A stretch of DNA of 18,537 bases from an uncultured Solobacterium sp. (GCA_900543035.1 UQPV01000052.1:1-18537); one strand, 5' to 3'; positions 1 through 7,710 are shown, numbered from the stretch's first letter. Numbers and translations are program-made. Notes: generated from the sequence alone by a model not told the origin.

Positions 1-41
1 TATGGGCGCATCATTTCTCCGAGGCGTATCACCTCAGTGCC
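1..41 (-). other. Start of an unidentified leader or non-coding transcript
   Basis: The first 41 nt after the predicted start contain a small hairpin, GAGG-N7-CCTC, and no start codon preceded by a Shine-Dalgarno sequence. It could be the 5' untranslated region of a gene beyond the edge or the 5' end of a structured RNA. The class cannot be told from this fragment. Confidence 0.3.
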
Positions 42-46
42 TGTAT

Positions 47-75
47 ATAATACCAGACTATTTCTTTTTTGACAA
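47..75 (-). promoter_or_regulatory. Sigma-A type promoter reading off the left edge
   Basis: On the minus strand a -35 box TTGTCA (75-70) and a -10 box TATTAT (52-47) are separated by exactly 17 bp. Each differs from consensus at one base. Transcription would start near position 41 and leave the window. The promoter follows the hairpin that closes the suf/folate operon, so it belongs to the next transcription unit on the left. No reading frame is visible in the first 40 bases. Confidence 0.7.
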
Positions 76-138
76 GTATTTTTTTCAAATTTCCCTGTAA
101 TGGCGCAGATCTACGGTCATCTCTGTCCCACTTTCCAT

Positions 139-180
139 CATAAAACAGCGCCGAAGGAGCGGTCCTGGCGCCGTTTTATG
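139..180 (-). terminator. Long hairpin over the stop codon of the suf/folate operon
   Basis: CATAAAACAGCGCC (139-152) pairs with GGCGCCGTTTTATG (167-180) with one mismatch. Inside it, AGGA (155-158) pairs with TCCT (163-166) around a GCGG loop, leaving a 2-nt bulge. This gives about 18 bp of stem. The TAA stop of the cyclo-ligase gene (176-178) lies in one arm. On the minus strand only four T residues follow the GC-rich part and they are within the stem, so this is either a weak intrinsic terminator or a 3'-end stabilising structure. Confidence 0.55.
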
Positions 181-718
181 CTCGAGAGAGGATCTCCTCT
201 TCGGTCACGATGAGATCCATGGCGATGTCATGGGGAAGCGCATGGATCGCGTCCACTTTCTGGCATGCGAACCCGACGCCGATGCGCAGGGCGTCTGTCT
301 GCGCGAGATAACGATCATAATACCCCGCGCCATGGCCCAGCCGGCGGCACTGTGCATCAAAGGCGACCAGCGGCACGAGGATGACATCCAGCGCCTGCGG
401 GCGGATCAGCTGGCCGCCTTGCGGCTCGCGGATCTTCATCGCGGACAACGCAAAGCGATCAGGGTCCATGATCTCATGAAAGCGCATGATCCCGCCTGCC
501 GCACAGACCGGCGCCGCAAGCGTCTTTTGCGGCAGAAGAGCGAGCAGCGCATCCAAGGAAGCCTCGCTGCCCTGCGCCATATACATGCCGATGCAGGCAG
601 CATCCTGCAGCCGCGGCAGCAGCCGCGCGATGATCCTTCGTTCTGCTTCCTTTCGCTGCGCGCATGACATGGCGCGGCGCAGGGCCAGCGCGGATGCGCG
701 CTGTGCCTGGCTATCCAA
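176..718 (-). CDS. fau: 5-formyltetrahydrofolate cyclo-ligase (MTHFS)
   Basis: This 180-residue protein is the usual length for the family, which converts 5-formyl-THF and ATP to 5,10-methenyl-THF in the cytosol. The family signature is clear: a hydrophobic strand ending VPLVAFD (about residues 115-121) followed by [13 protein letters not shown] (126-138), the nucleotide/folate binding loop. The N-terminal segment [18 protein letters not shown] matches the basic first helix of the family. The start is TTG at 718-716; in-frame upstream sequence soon reaches TGA, and the first ATG, at residue 17, would cut into the conserved helix. The start lies 8 nt inside the end of sufB and has no clear Shine-Dalgarno sequence, so translation probably depends on ribosomes finishing sufB. 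It is the last gene of the suf operon. Confidence 0.93.
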   Translation of the reverse strand: MDSQAQRASALALRRAMSCAQRKEAERRIIARLLPRLQDAACIGMYMAQGSEASLDALLALLPQKTLAAPVCAAGGIMRFHEIMDPDRFALSAMKIREPQGGQLIRPQALDVILVPLVAFDAQCRRLGHGAGYYDRYLAQTDALRIGVGFACQKVDAIHALPHDIAMDLIVTEEEILSRA

Positions 719-2111
719 TGGAATCGCTCATATCCAGCTTGAGCAGCTGGTTGAGCTCCACCGCATACTCCATCGGCAGCTCGCGCGTAAACGGCTCCAG
801 GAAGCCCATGACGATCATCTCCGTCGCCTGCTCACGCGACAAGCCGCGCGACATCAGATAGAACAGCTGTTCTTCGCTGACATTGGACACGGTCGCCTCA
901 TGCTCGATCTGCGAGCTGCGGTTCTTCGAGCGGTTGATCGGGATCGTATCGCTGCGTGATTCCCGATCCAGGATCAGCGTATCGCATTCGATCTTGCTGC
1001 GGGCATGATCCGCCCCCGGCGCATGATAGATGATGTCGCGGTAGTTGGTCTCTCCGCCGCATCTGGCCACAGACTTGGAAATGATGTTGCTGGTGGTGCG
1101 CGGCGCCAGATGGATCATCTTGGCGCCCGCATCCTGGATCTGCCCGCGCCCGGCGACCGCGATGGACACCATCGTCCCCTTTGCGCCCTCTTCCGCCAGG
1201 ATGCAGGCCGGATACTTCATGTTCAGCCTTGAACCGATGTTGCCGTCGATCCACTCCATGGCGCCGTTGCCCATCACCTTGGCCCGCTTGGTCACCAGGT
1301 TGATGATGTTGTCTGACCAGTTCTGTACCGTGGAATAGCGGCAGCGCGCGTTGCGGTGCACGAAGATCTCCACGATGGCCGCATGCAGAGAATCCTTGGA
1401 ATACACCGGTGCGGTGCAGCCTTCGACATAATGCACATCTGCGCCCTCATCCACGATGATCAGCGTGCGCTCAAACTGTCCCATCTGCATGCTGTTGATG
1501 CGGAAATAAGACTGAAGCGGCTTCTCCAGCTTCACGCCCTTAGGCACATAGATGAACGATCCTCCGCTCCACACCGCCGTGTTGAGCGCCGCGTACTTAT
1601 TGTCCGAATACGGCACCAGGGTGCCGAAGTATTTCTTCACCAGATCAGGATGCTCCCGCAGCGCCGTATCGGTATCTAAGAAGATGACACCTTTTTCCTG
1701 CACTTCCTCCAGCATGTTGTGATAGACCACTTCTGATTCATACTGCGTGGAGACGCCGGCCAGATACTTGGCTTCTGCCTCCGGGATGCCCAGGCGGTCA
1801 AACGTATCCTTGATCGTCTCCGGCACCTCATCCCAGTCTTTTCCTTGTTTTTCGCTCGGCTTGATGTAGTAAGTATATTCGTCAAAGTCAATGCCGCTGA
1901 GGTCCGGGCCCCAGTCCGGGTTCCTCTGCTTCACGAAGCTGTCATAGGCCTTCAGGCGCAGCTCGCGCATCCAGTCCGGCTCATGCTTGATGCGGGAGAT
2001 GGTCTCCACCACCTGCGCGTCAAGCCCCTTGTGGGTCCGATAGACGCTGACATCCTGATCATGAAAGCCATAAGCATAGGTATCCTGCAGTTCGATCTTA
2101 TTCTTGCTCAT
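711..2111 (-). CDS. sufB: Fe-S cluster assembly scaffold subunit SufB
   Basis: The 466-residue protein is a full-length SufB, the scaffold subunit of the cytosolic SufBC2D complex on which Fe-S clusters are built. Recognisable blocks are FIYVPKGV (187-193), [22 protein letters not shown] (220-235), the beta-helix core with [15 protein letters not shown], and the C-terminal QIEHEATVS. Cys376 in KIECDTL corresponds to the conserved cluster-assembly cysteine (Cys405 in E. coli), and Glu405 in the HEA motif to the other key residue. I chose ATG at 2111 because family similarity begins there ([16 protein letters not shown]); a longer frame reaching 2294 only mirrors sufU. The start overlaps the end of sufU by 14 nt, and AAGGAA lies about 11 nt upstream. 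Confidence 0.97.
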   Translation of the reverse strand: MSKNKIELQDTYAYGFHDQDVSVYRTHKGLDAQVVETISRIKHEPDWMRELRLKAYDSFVKQRNPDWGPDLSGIDFDEYTYYIKPSEKQGKDWDEVPETIKDTFDRLGIPEAEAKYLAGVSTQYESEVVYHNMLEEVQEKGVIFLDTDTALREHPDLVKKYFGTLVPYSDNKYAALNTAVWSGGSFIYVPKGVKLEKPLQSYFRINSMQMGQFERTLIIVDEGADVHYVEGCTAPVYSKDSLHAAIVEIFVHRNARCRYSTVQNWSDNIINLVTKRAKVMGNGAMEWIDGNIGSRLNMKYPACILAEEGAKGTMVSIAVAGRGQIQDAGAKMIHLAPRTTSNIISKSVARCGGETNYRDIIYHAPGADHARSKIECDTLILDRESRSDTIPINRSKNRSSQIEHEATVSNVSEEQLFYLMSRGLSREQATEMIVMGFLEPFTRELPMEYAVELNQLLKLDMSDSIG

Positions 2112-2556
2112 CTGTTTTTCCTTCACTTTCATCGAGGATCTCACGCAGCGCCCGCCAGCCGATGGTGGCGCAGTTGATGCGGTTGGCCTGCCGCCCCACG
2201 TTTGCGAATGCGACGGCTTCCTCCAGCAGATCCTCGTCATATTCCTTCTGATCGACCATGGCAAAGTAGTTGTCCATGATCTTGCGCGCTTCATCCACGC
2301 GCTTTCCTTTCACCAGCTCGCTCATGATGGAGGTGGAGGCGGTGGAGATGGTGCAGGCCTCTCCGTCGAAACGAATATCCTTCACCACCCCGTCTTCCAC
2401 CTTGCCCTGCACATAGATATCGTCTATGCAGGAATCCGAGGCCATATGCCGCTGCACATAGCCTTCTTCCTCGCTCAGCTGATGATTGCGTGGATACTGA
2501 TAATGATCCATGATGATCTGCCGCAGCACCATCGGATCTTTCATCATGTCTGACAT
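2098..2556 (-). CDS. sufU: Fe-S assembly sulfur-transfer protein SufU
   Basis: The 152-residue protein belongs to the IscU-like SufU family of Gram-positive bacteria. SufU takes persulfide sulfur from SufS by zinc-ligand exchange and passes it to SufBCD. The four zinc ligands expected from Bacillus SufU are at the right spacing: Cys43 and Asp45 (SCID), Cys68 ([10 protein letters not shown]) and Cys129 (INCATIGW), and Arg125 precedes the last one. The N-terminal YPRNH motif is also typical. The usual CGD is CID here. The start at 2556 follows AAGGAGG with a 7-nt gap, and that ribosome binding site overlaps the sufS stop codon. The region between Cys68 and Cys129 has the extra length that separates SufU from IscU. 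Confidence 0.95.
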   Translation of the reverse strand: MSDMMKDPMVLRQIIMDHYQYPRNHQLSEEEGYVQRHMASDSCIDDIYVQGKVEDGVVKDIRFDGEACTISTASTSIMSELVKGKRVDEARKIMDNYFAMVDQKEYDEDLLEEAVAFANVGRQANRINCATIGWRALREILDESEGKTDEQE

Positions 2557-2569
2557 GTCATCCCCTCCT

Positions 2570-3799
2570 TCAGAAAAAGATATTCAGGCAGTTTTCCATC
2601 GTGCATTCCCTGAGCACTTCCAGGAAACGCGCGACCTCCGCCTTCGTATTATAGACATACAGGCTGGCCCGCAGCGTCGCGGACGTGCCCAGAAACTCAA
2701 CGAGCAGCTTGGCGCAGTGCTGGCCACTGCGCAGCGCGATGCCGTTGGCATTGAACCAGCTGGCCGCATCCTGCGCAAATACGTTCTTCACATTGAAGGT
2801 GACGATGCCGCTGTCTGCCTCTTCATTATAGAGGATGACATGGTCCATCTGCTTCATGCCGGCGATCATGTCGGCGCGCAGCTGCTGTTCGTGCGCATGG
2901 ATGTCCGCCATGCCCAGCGCCTGCAGATAATCAATGGCCGCCTTCATGCCCAGCACGCCCTCGATGGGCGGGGTCCCGCTCTCAAACTTGAACGGCGTCT
3001 CTTTGAGCTGCAGATTGCCGCAGGCATCGAAACGGGCGTTGCTTCCGCCCCCCAGATACAGCGGTTCGCAGGCATCGAGCAGCCGCTTCTTTCCATAGAG
3101 GACGCCGACGCCGGTAGGGCCGCACAGCTTATGGGCGCTGAACACGAAGAAATCGCAGTCCATCTGCTGCACATCGACGGGCAGATGCGGCGCAGACTGC
3201 GCGCCATCCACGATGACCTCGATGCCCTGCGCATGAGCCAGCGCGCAGATGTCCTGCACCGGCGCGATCTGGCCCAGCACATTGCTGATCTGCGCGATGA
3301 CGATGAAGCGCACACGATCATGGATGGCCTTTCGGACATTTTCCATCGTGATGCGCCCATGCTCATCCAGTTCGATATATTCCATGCGCGCGCCTGTTTC
3401 CCGCGCCGCGCGCATGAAGGGCAGCACGCTGCTGGCATGCTCCGCCACATCGCTGAGGATGACGTCCCCTTCCTTCAGCCTGGGGCGCACATAGCCTGAG
3501 GCGATCTGATTGAGCGAAGCGCTGCTGCCGGCGGTGAACACGATCTCCCGGCTGTCGGCCGCATGCAGAAAAGCGGCGACGGCCGCTCTCGCCTCTTCAA
3601 AGCGGCGGTCCACCTCCGCGCTGAGCGCATAATCCCCGCGGTGCGCATTGGCCCCCAGCACAGCGTAATACTCGCTCACGGCGTCGATCACACACTGCGG
3701 CTTCAAGGCGGTGGCACCGCTGTCCAGATAGATCAACGGGTGTCCCATCATCTCGCGCTTCAGGATCGGAAAGTCATCTCGTACTGCTTCTGTGATCAT
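2570..3799 (-). CDS. sufS: Cysteine desulfurase SufS (class II)
   Basis: This PLP enzyme removes sulfur from cysteine, giving alanine and an enzyme persulfide for SufU. With the chosen start the protein has 409 residues, normal for SufS. Residues align closely with E. coli SufS: His121 (AEHASS) stacking on PLP, Asp198 and Gln201 (VDGAQSAPH), Lys224 binding PLP in SAHKLCGPTG, and the catalytic Cys362 in RSGQHCAKLL. The T-rich phosphate-binding loop reads AGSSASLN rather than the more common RGTTEAIN. A frame 14 codons longer exists, but ATG at 3799 is preceded by AAGGTGG at good spacing. The start lies 26 nt inside the end of sufD, so the two are coupled. Confidence 0.96.
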   Translation of the reverse strand: MITEAVRDDFPILKREMMGHPLIYLDSGATALKPQCVIDAVSEYYAVLGANAHRGDYALSAEVDRRFEEARAAVAAFLHAADSREIVFTAGSSASLNQIASGYVRPRLKEGDVILSDVAEHASSVLPFMRAARETGARMEYIELDEHGRITMENVRKAIHDRVRFIVIAQISNVLGQIAPVQDICALAHAQGIEVIVDGAQSAPHLPVDVQQMDCDFFVFSAHKLCGPTGVGVLYGKKRLLDACEPLYLGGGSNARFDACGNLQLKETPFKFESGTPPIEGVLGMKAAIDYLQALGMADIHAHEQQLRADMIAGMKQMDHVILYNEEADSGIVTFNVKNVFAQDAASWFNANGIALRSGQHCAKLLVEFLGTSATLRASLYVYNTKAEVARFLEVLRECTMENCLNIFF

Positions 3800-4580
3800 A
3801 GAGTCCCACCTTTTCTTCCACTCTATATTGTATTTGCGCATGCATCTCGCTATGCGCGAGCAGATCAGCTACCGGCATGAAGTAGCCCACCGACAGCAGG
3901 CCGAGCGCCTGTTCCTTGCTCAATCCGCGTGTCTGCAGGTAATACAGCTGTTCCTCATCAGGCTGTCCCAGCGTCATCGCATGCGAAGCCTTCACGTCAT
4001 GCTCATCGATGCAGAGCACCGGCACGGCCTCGGCGTGATGATGCGCGCTCATCGTGAGGATGCGGGTCTTCTGGTGGCTCTCGCTGCCATATGCGCCCTT
4101 GCGGATGCTGCCGACGGCCTCCACCTGGCAGCGTGCGTCATCCTTCACAACGCAGAAGTTCTCCATATATCCATAAGTATGCGGATGCGCGTGTACGATC
4201 TCCATGCGCCATTTCTTATCTGCGCTGACCAGCGTGGCGGTATGGATCTCCACCCGCGCCCCGGATCGGTCAAGCTCTGCGTGCAGGTCATAGTCTGCGG
4301 CTGCCTCTTCCAGATCGAGGATGCCGATCTTCACCTGCGCATCGCGCCCGGCGTGAACATGCTGCGTCAGCTTCAGCTCATGCGCGCAGCGGATATCCAG
4401 AAAGACGCAGATCTCGCTGTCGTCCTCTGCATGGATCGTCAGATCGAGCAGGCGCACCTCTTCCTGCAGACGCAGCACGAGCGTGCCGGAGGTCTGCGGC
4501 GCAAAGCTGAGCTGAAGCTGTTCGCTCTCCTGCCGCAGCTCCTGCAGCTCATCCACATGATGCGCAAACACTCGTTCCAT
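3774..4580 (-). CDS. sufD: Fe-S cluster assembly protein SufD (short form)
   Basis: SufD partners SufB in the SufBC2D scaffold. The C-terminal half is typical: VLCIDEHDVKASHAMTLGQ followed by DEEQLYYLQTRGLSKEQA. His200 corresponds to the conserved SufD histidine (His360 in E. coli) at the SufB-SufD interface. The protein has only 268 residues, against about 420 in classical SufD, so most of the N-terminal region is missing while the beta-helix and C-terminal helices remain. The ATG at 4580 lies one base after the sufC stop and 4 nt after GGTGAG; a GTG at 4589 would add three residues. No frameshift is visible, so this looks like a genuinely short family member rather than a broken gene. Confidence 0.9.
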   Translation of the reverse strand: MERVFAHHVDELQELRQESEQLQLSFAPQTSGTLVLRLQEEVRLLDLTIHAEDDSEICVFLDIRCAHELKLTQHVHAGRDAQVKIGILDLEEAAADYDLHAELDRSGARVEIHTATLVSADKKWRMEIVHAHPHTYGYMENFCVVKDDARCQVEAVGSIRKGAYGSESHQKTRILTMSAHHHAEAVPVLCIDEHDVKASHAMTLGQPDEEQLYYLQTRGLSKEQALGLLSVGYFMPVADLLAHSEMHAQIQYRVEEKVGLYDHRSSTR

Positions 4581-4581
4581 A

Positions 4582-5397
4582 TCACTCACCGCGCTGCGCG
4601 CCGCAGCTGCCCAGCAGTTCTACTTTCTTTTCCGGCTCCTTTGCGGCAGACACATGGTATGTCTCTTCTACCCACTCATAGCCTTCGCTGTCGATCTTTT
4701 CGATCAGCTCCGTTCCTCCGCTCACCACGATGCGGCCGTCCATCAGCACATGGGCGTGGGTCGGCTTGATATATTCATAGAAGCGCGCATAGTGAGAGAC
4801 GACGATCAGCCCCATCTTCGTGCGCTGCTGCAGATCGAGCACAGCATTGGCCACGACCTTGAGCGCATCCACATCCAGGCCGGAATCGATCTCATCAAGC
4901 ATGGCGACAGCAGGCTCCAGCAAGATCATCTGGATGATCTCGTTGCGCTTTTTTTCACCGCCGGAAAAGCCCTCATTGAGAAAGCGGTGCGCCAGATCCT
5001 CCTTCATCTGCAGCGCGGAAATGGTCTTCTCCATCTTGCGGATGAACTGAAACAGCGGGATCGGCGTCTCCCGGCGCGCGTTGATGGCCGTGCGCAGAAA
5101 ATCTGAATTCGTTACGCCGCTGATCTCGCTGGGATACTGCATCCCCAGAAACAGTCCGGCCTTGCTGCGCTCATCCACCTCCATGGATAAGACATCTCTG
5201 CCATCCAGCAGGATCTCTCCTGCAGTGACCGTATATTTCGGATTGCCCATGATCGCGGCCAGCAGGGTGGACTTGCCATTGCCGTTTGGCCCCATGAGCG
5301 CATGGGTCTCTCCTTCCTTTACCTCCAGGTTCAGCCCCTTGAGGATCTCTTTATCTTCTACCTGTACATGCAGGTCTTTGACGGTGAGAATGCTCAT
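4582..5397 (-). CDS. sufC: Fe-S cluster assembly ATPase SufC
   Basis: This 271-residue ABC-type ATPase drives the SufBCD scaffold. All nucleotide-binding motifs are intact: Walker A GPNGNGKST (36-44), Q-loop Gln87 (MQYP), signature FSGGEKKR (144-151), Walker B AVAMLDEIDSGLD (163-175) and the H-loop His202 (VSHYARFYEYI). The SufC-specific GLFLGMQYPSEISGV is present, as is a C-terminal tail of about 20 residues rich in Glu and Lys. It is the first gene of the operon. An AGGA sequence lies about 9 nt before the ATG. The stop codon abuts the sufD start, so the whole operon runs almost without gaps. Confidence 0.97.
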   Translation of the reverse strand: MSILTVKDLHVQVEDKEILKGLNLEVKEGETHALMGPNGNGKSTLLAAIMGNPKYTVTAGEILLDGRDVLSMEVDERSKAGLFLGMQYPSEISGVTNSDFLRTAINARRETPIPLFQFIRKMEKTISALQMKEDLAHRFLNEGFSGGEKKRNEIIQMILLEPAVAMLDEIDSGLDVDALKVVANAVLDLQQRTKMGLIVVSHYARFYEYIKPTHAHVLMDGRIVVSGGTELIEKIDSEGYEWVEETYHVSAAKEPEKKVELLGSCGAQRGE

Positions 5398-5427
5398 TCA
5401 TCATCATCCTTTCTTTCTGACGCAGTA

Positions 5428-5456
5428 ATCATAGCAAAAAACATCTCAAACCTCAA
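5428..5456 (-). promoter_or_regulatory. Promoter of the suf operon
   Basis: On the minus strand, TTGAGG (5456-5451) and TATGAT (5433-5428) are 17 bp apart. The -10 is preceded by TG at the extended -10 position. The predicted 5' leader is about 25 nt. A direct repeat TCAAAC (plus-strand 5446-5451 and 5458-5463) brackets the -35 box and may be a regulator site. Confidence 0.65.
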
Positions 5457-5508
5457 TTCAAACGTCTCGTGCCCCCTTTATCATGCCCGCGCGGAAGAAA
5501 GCGCTTCA

Positions 5509-5545
5509 TTTTTCGTCTGAATATTGTGTGAAATCAGACGAAAAA
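5509..5545. promoter_or_regulatory. Perfect 12-bp inverted repeat, candidate operator
   Basis: TTTTTCGTCTGA (5509-5520) and TCAGACGAAAAA (5534-5545) are exact reverse complements separated by 13 bp. The repeat sits immediately upstream of the foldase promoter -35 box and about 75 bp upstream of the suf -10. It lies between two divergent promoters, where a terminator is not needed. A transcription-factor site or a DNA cruciform is therefore more likely. The regulator is unknown. Confidence 0.55.
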
Positions 5546-5574
5546 TTGCTTTTTCAAATGGAATCTAATATAAT
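5546..5574 (+). promoter_or_regulatory. Promoter of the foldase pair
   Basis: A perfect TATAAT (5569-5574) lies 17 bp after TTGCTT (5546-5551), which matches only three of six -35 bases. The weak -35 next to an inverted repeat is compatible with activator control. The start site should be near 5581, giving a leader of about 25 nt with AAGGAGG at 5594-5600. Confidence 0.7.
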
Positions 5575-5605
5575 AGTAAGGCAACTGGGAATGAAGGAGG
5601 TTCTT

Positions 5606-6673
5606 ATGGTAGAAATACTGAAGAAAAACTGGTTTGTCGTACTGATCGCAGTCCTTCTCTGCGGTTTTGCGATTTTCTATGTCTGGGACACCGCCAAAGA
5701 CAATATTGGGGGCAAGAGCGTGGACGGCAAGGATGTGGTTGCGTCCATTGACGACTACGATCTGACCGCGGACGATCTTTACGGAGAGATGAGCAAATAC
5801 GCGACTTCACAGGTCTACTACCGTTTCCGCAACGCCGTGATCGAGCAGACCGTGACCGAAGAGACAGACGACATGAAGAGCGCTGCCGAGCAGATGGAGA
5901 CAAGCCTGAACTCGCAGGCACAGTCCAGCGCATCCTATTATGGATCCAGCGCAGAAGACCTGATCAGCTCCATGCTGGAGAACTATGGACTGGGCAGCGA
6001 CGAACTGTACCGCTTCTGCATGCTCGCCCAGAAGGAAAGCGTCATGCAGCGCAATTATGTGAAGGAACATTATGATGATCTGATGAGCGATGTGGAAAAC
6101 CCGATGATCATTTCTTATCTCGAGCTTTCCGTATCCGATGTAAGCGCCCTCAGCGATGAAGAGCAGCAGAAAGTAGACGCCATCAACAAGGCGCTGGAAG
6201 AGGGCACATCTTTTGCAGAAGTCGCCGGTGAATACAACGAATCTGTGTACAGCACCACCAACGGCTTCTATGGCTACATCGATGAGAACACCGCATCATG
6301 GATCTCTTCTGCAAGCGATGTGATCCCGCTGGATGAAAGCGTGCTGAACGCGGCGCTGGCACTGAGCGAAGGCGAGACGAGCGAGTGGATCCAGATCGAC
6401 AACACGAGCGACAGCAGCAGCTCCACTTCCGGCACGACATCTACCGGAGACACGATGGTGCTCGTTCATGTAGACATCGCCGGCAAAGACAACATCAAGA
6501 ACATGGACAATGACGATGCATGGACCTCTCTGGCCACATCCATGATCCATGTGAACGACACGCTGTCCAGCGAGATCCTGTTCGATGCCGCTGGAAAACT
6601 GGAGATCTCATTCACGGATGAGAACATGATGAACCGGCTGCGTCAGTTCGCCGGTCTGGACCCGGAAGAGTAG
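5606..6673 (+). CDS. Membrane-anchored SurA/PrsA-like foldase
   Basis: The 355-residue protein starts with a short basic segment and one hydrophobic helix (about 9-27) with no signal-peptidase cysteine, so it should be an N-terminally anchored extracytoplasmic protein. Residues 45-165 resemble the SurA_N helical chaperone region. Residues 165-290 have the layout of a parvulin-type PPIase: YLELSVSD, then a helix with FAEVAGEYNES, GFYGYIDEN, LSEGETSEWIQ and MVLVHVD. A Ser/Thr linker (about 266-282) interrupts this domain. The ATG at 5606 follows AAGGAGG with a 5-nt gap; the frame is open back to 5483, but that part lies upstream of the promoter. Role inferred: folding of exported proteins, with the next gene. 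Confidence 0.8.
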   Translation: MVEILKKNWFVVLIAVLLCGFAIFYVWDTAKDNIGGKSVDGKDVVASIDDYDLTADDLYGEMSKYATSQVYYRFRNAVIEQTVTEETDDMKSAAEQMETSLNSQAQSSASYYGSSAEDLISSMLENYGLGSDELYRFCMLAQKESVMQRNYVKEHYDDLMSDVENPMIISYLELSVSDVSALSDEEQQKVDAINKALEEGTSFAEVAGEYNESVYSTTNGFYGYIDENTASWISSASDVIPLDESVLNAALALSEGETSEWIQIDNTSDSSSSTSGTTSTGDTMVLVHVDIAGKDNIKNMDNDDAWTSLATSMIHVNDTLSSEILFDAAGKLEISFTDENMMNRLRQFAGLDPEE

Positions 6674-6686
6674 GAGGCAAAGCAGA

Positions 6687-7613
6687 ATGAAGAAAAACAA
6701 GTTCGTATTGGTGCTGGGTGCGGCGCTCATGCTGAGCGGCTGCGGAAATGCCACTGCCAACATCTCTCATGGTTCTGATGTCATCGGCACGATCGGCAAC
6801 ACCAGCATCACCGACGGCGACATCTACGGTTCGCTGAAAAGCGCCAGCGGCTACAGCTATGCGCTGAGCATGATCCGCGAGCAGATCTTCGAACGCGAGA
6901 TCGAAGTGACGGACGAGATGCGCCAGCAGGCTCAGGATGAGTATGATCAGTATGCCGAGCAGTACGAGGCGCAGAATACCGGCATGACCGCAGAAGAATA
7001 CGTCATCTACCTGGGCTATGAAAGCGTAGATGACTACATCGAAAAGGTATACCTGCCCAACTACAAGCAGCAGGCGCTGAATGCCAAGTATATGGATGAT
7101 GACAACGCCAATTTCCTGGAAGAATATGAACCGGTAAAGGCACAGATTCTCCAGACCACCGATCAGGACAGCGCCAGCCAGGCACTGGAAGCGCTGAATG
7201 ACGGCGGCGATTTCGCAGAAGTCACAGAAGAATACGGCGAAACGACCACTTATGATGGCAGCGAGCAGATCGTCACCACACAGAGCGGCCTGCCGACAGC
7301 CGTGCTGACCAAGCTCAACGACGCAGAGGACGGCACGCTGGTCAACGAGGTCATCCCAGATACGACCAATGGCAACTACTATGTGGTCAGACTAGTATCC
7401 AAGGATTATGAAACGATCAAGGACGATGTGGCGGAAGCATTGCAGGACAACACTTCCCTGACCAATGACGCCATGGTCTACTACCTGAAAAAGTACAACT
7501 TCACGGTATATGATGTCGACATCTTCAACGCCCTGCGCGAATCCAACCCTGAATATCTCGTTCAGCGTCCGGATCTTGCAGAAGAGGCTGACGACACTAC
7601 CGCGACCAACTAA
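6687..7613 (+). CDS. PrsA-like peptidylprolyl isomerase lipoprotein
   Basis: The N-terminus MKKNKFVLVLGAALMLSGC is a lipoprotein signal peptide with Cys19 as the lipidated residue, so the 308-residue product should sit on the outer face of the membrane. The helical region (about 30-140, including EREIEVTDEMRQQAQDEYD and the YLGY/YLPNYKQQAL segments) is typical of SurA_N/PrsA chaperone domains. Residues 145-245 (VKAQILQTT, DFAEVTEEYGE, VVRLVSKDYE) fit a divergent parvulin domain. The gene begins 13 nt after the upstream foldase stop, with AGGAGG at 6672-6677 overlapping that stop codon. The two form one operon ended by the terminator at 7677. Loss of PPIase activity with chaperone activity retained is possible. 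Confidence 0.82.
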   Translation: MKKNKFVLVLGAALMLSGCGNATANISHGSDVIGTIGNTSITDGDIYGSLKSASGYSYALSMIREQIFEREIEVTDEMRQQAQDEYDQYAEQYEAQNTGMTAEEYVIYLGYESVDDYIEKVYLPNYKQQALNAKYMDDDNANFLEEYEPVKAQILQTTDQDSASQALEALNDGGDFAEVTEEYGETTTYDGSEQIVTTQSGLPTAVLTKLNDAEDGTLVNEVIPDTTNGNYYVVRLVSKDYETIKDDVAEALQDNTSLTNDAMVYYLKKYNFTVYDVDIFNALRESNPEYLVQRPDLAEEADDTTATN

Positions 7614-7676
7614 CAAATCAGATACTTCCTTAGCTGGACCCCAGACGATCGACGGGCGCTCGGCAAGCAAAACACA

Positions 7677-7705
7677 AAAAGAGGGACGATCTTGATCCCT
7701 CTTTT
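7677..7705 (+). terminator. Intrinsic terminator after the foldase operon
   Basis: AAAAGAGGGA (7677-7686) and TCCCTCTTTT (7696-7705) form a perfect 10-bp stem. The T-run in the right arm is followed by CTCTT. It lies about 65 nt after the lipoprotein stop codon. Confidence 0.85.
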
Positions 7706-7710
7706 CTCTT

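Noticed and set aside
1..41. 6S RNA assignment for the left-edge transcript
   Set aside because: Only the neighbouring gene type suggests it, by analogy with proteobacteria; the 41 visible bases show no diagnostic feature.
2112..2294. N-terminal extension of sufB by 61 codons
   Set aside because: The extension is an out-of-frame reading of sufU and matches nothing in SufB; a normal start exists at 2111.
2510..3499. A 329-codon open frame on the plus strand opposite sufS
   Set aside because: It is the mirror of the sufS/sufU coding sequence, rich in His and Arg, with no ribosome binding site and no family resemblance. The minus-strand genes have full catalytic motifs.
3792..4769. A 325-codon open frame on the plus strand opposite sufD
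   Set aside because: Low-complexity translation from antisense GC-rich codons; sufD and sufC occupy the other strand with clear motifs.
5483..5605. Earlier start of the first foldase
   Set aside because: It would place coding sequence across the inverted repeat and promoter and would put 41 residues before a clear signal-anchor; ATG at 5606 has an ideal ribosome binding site.
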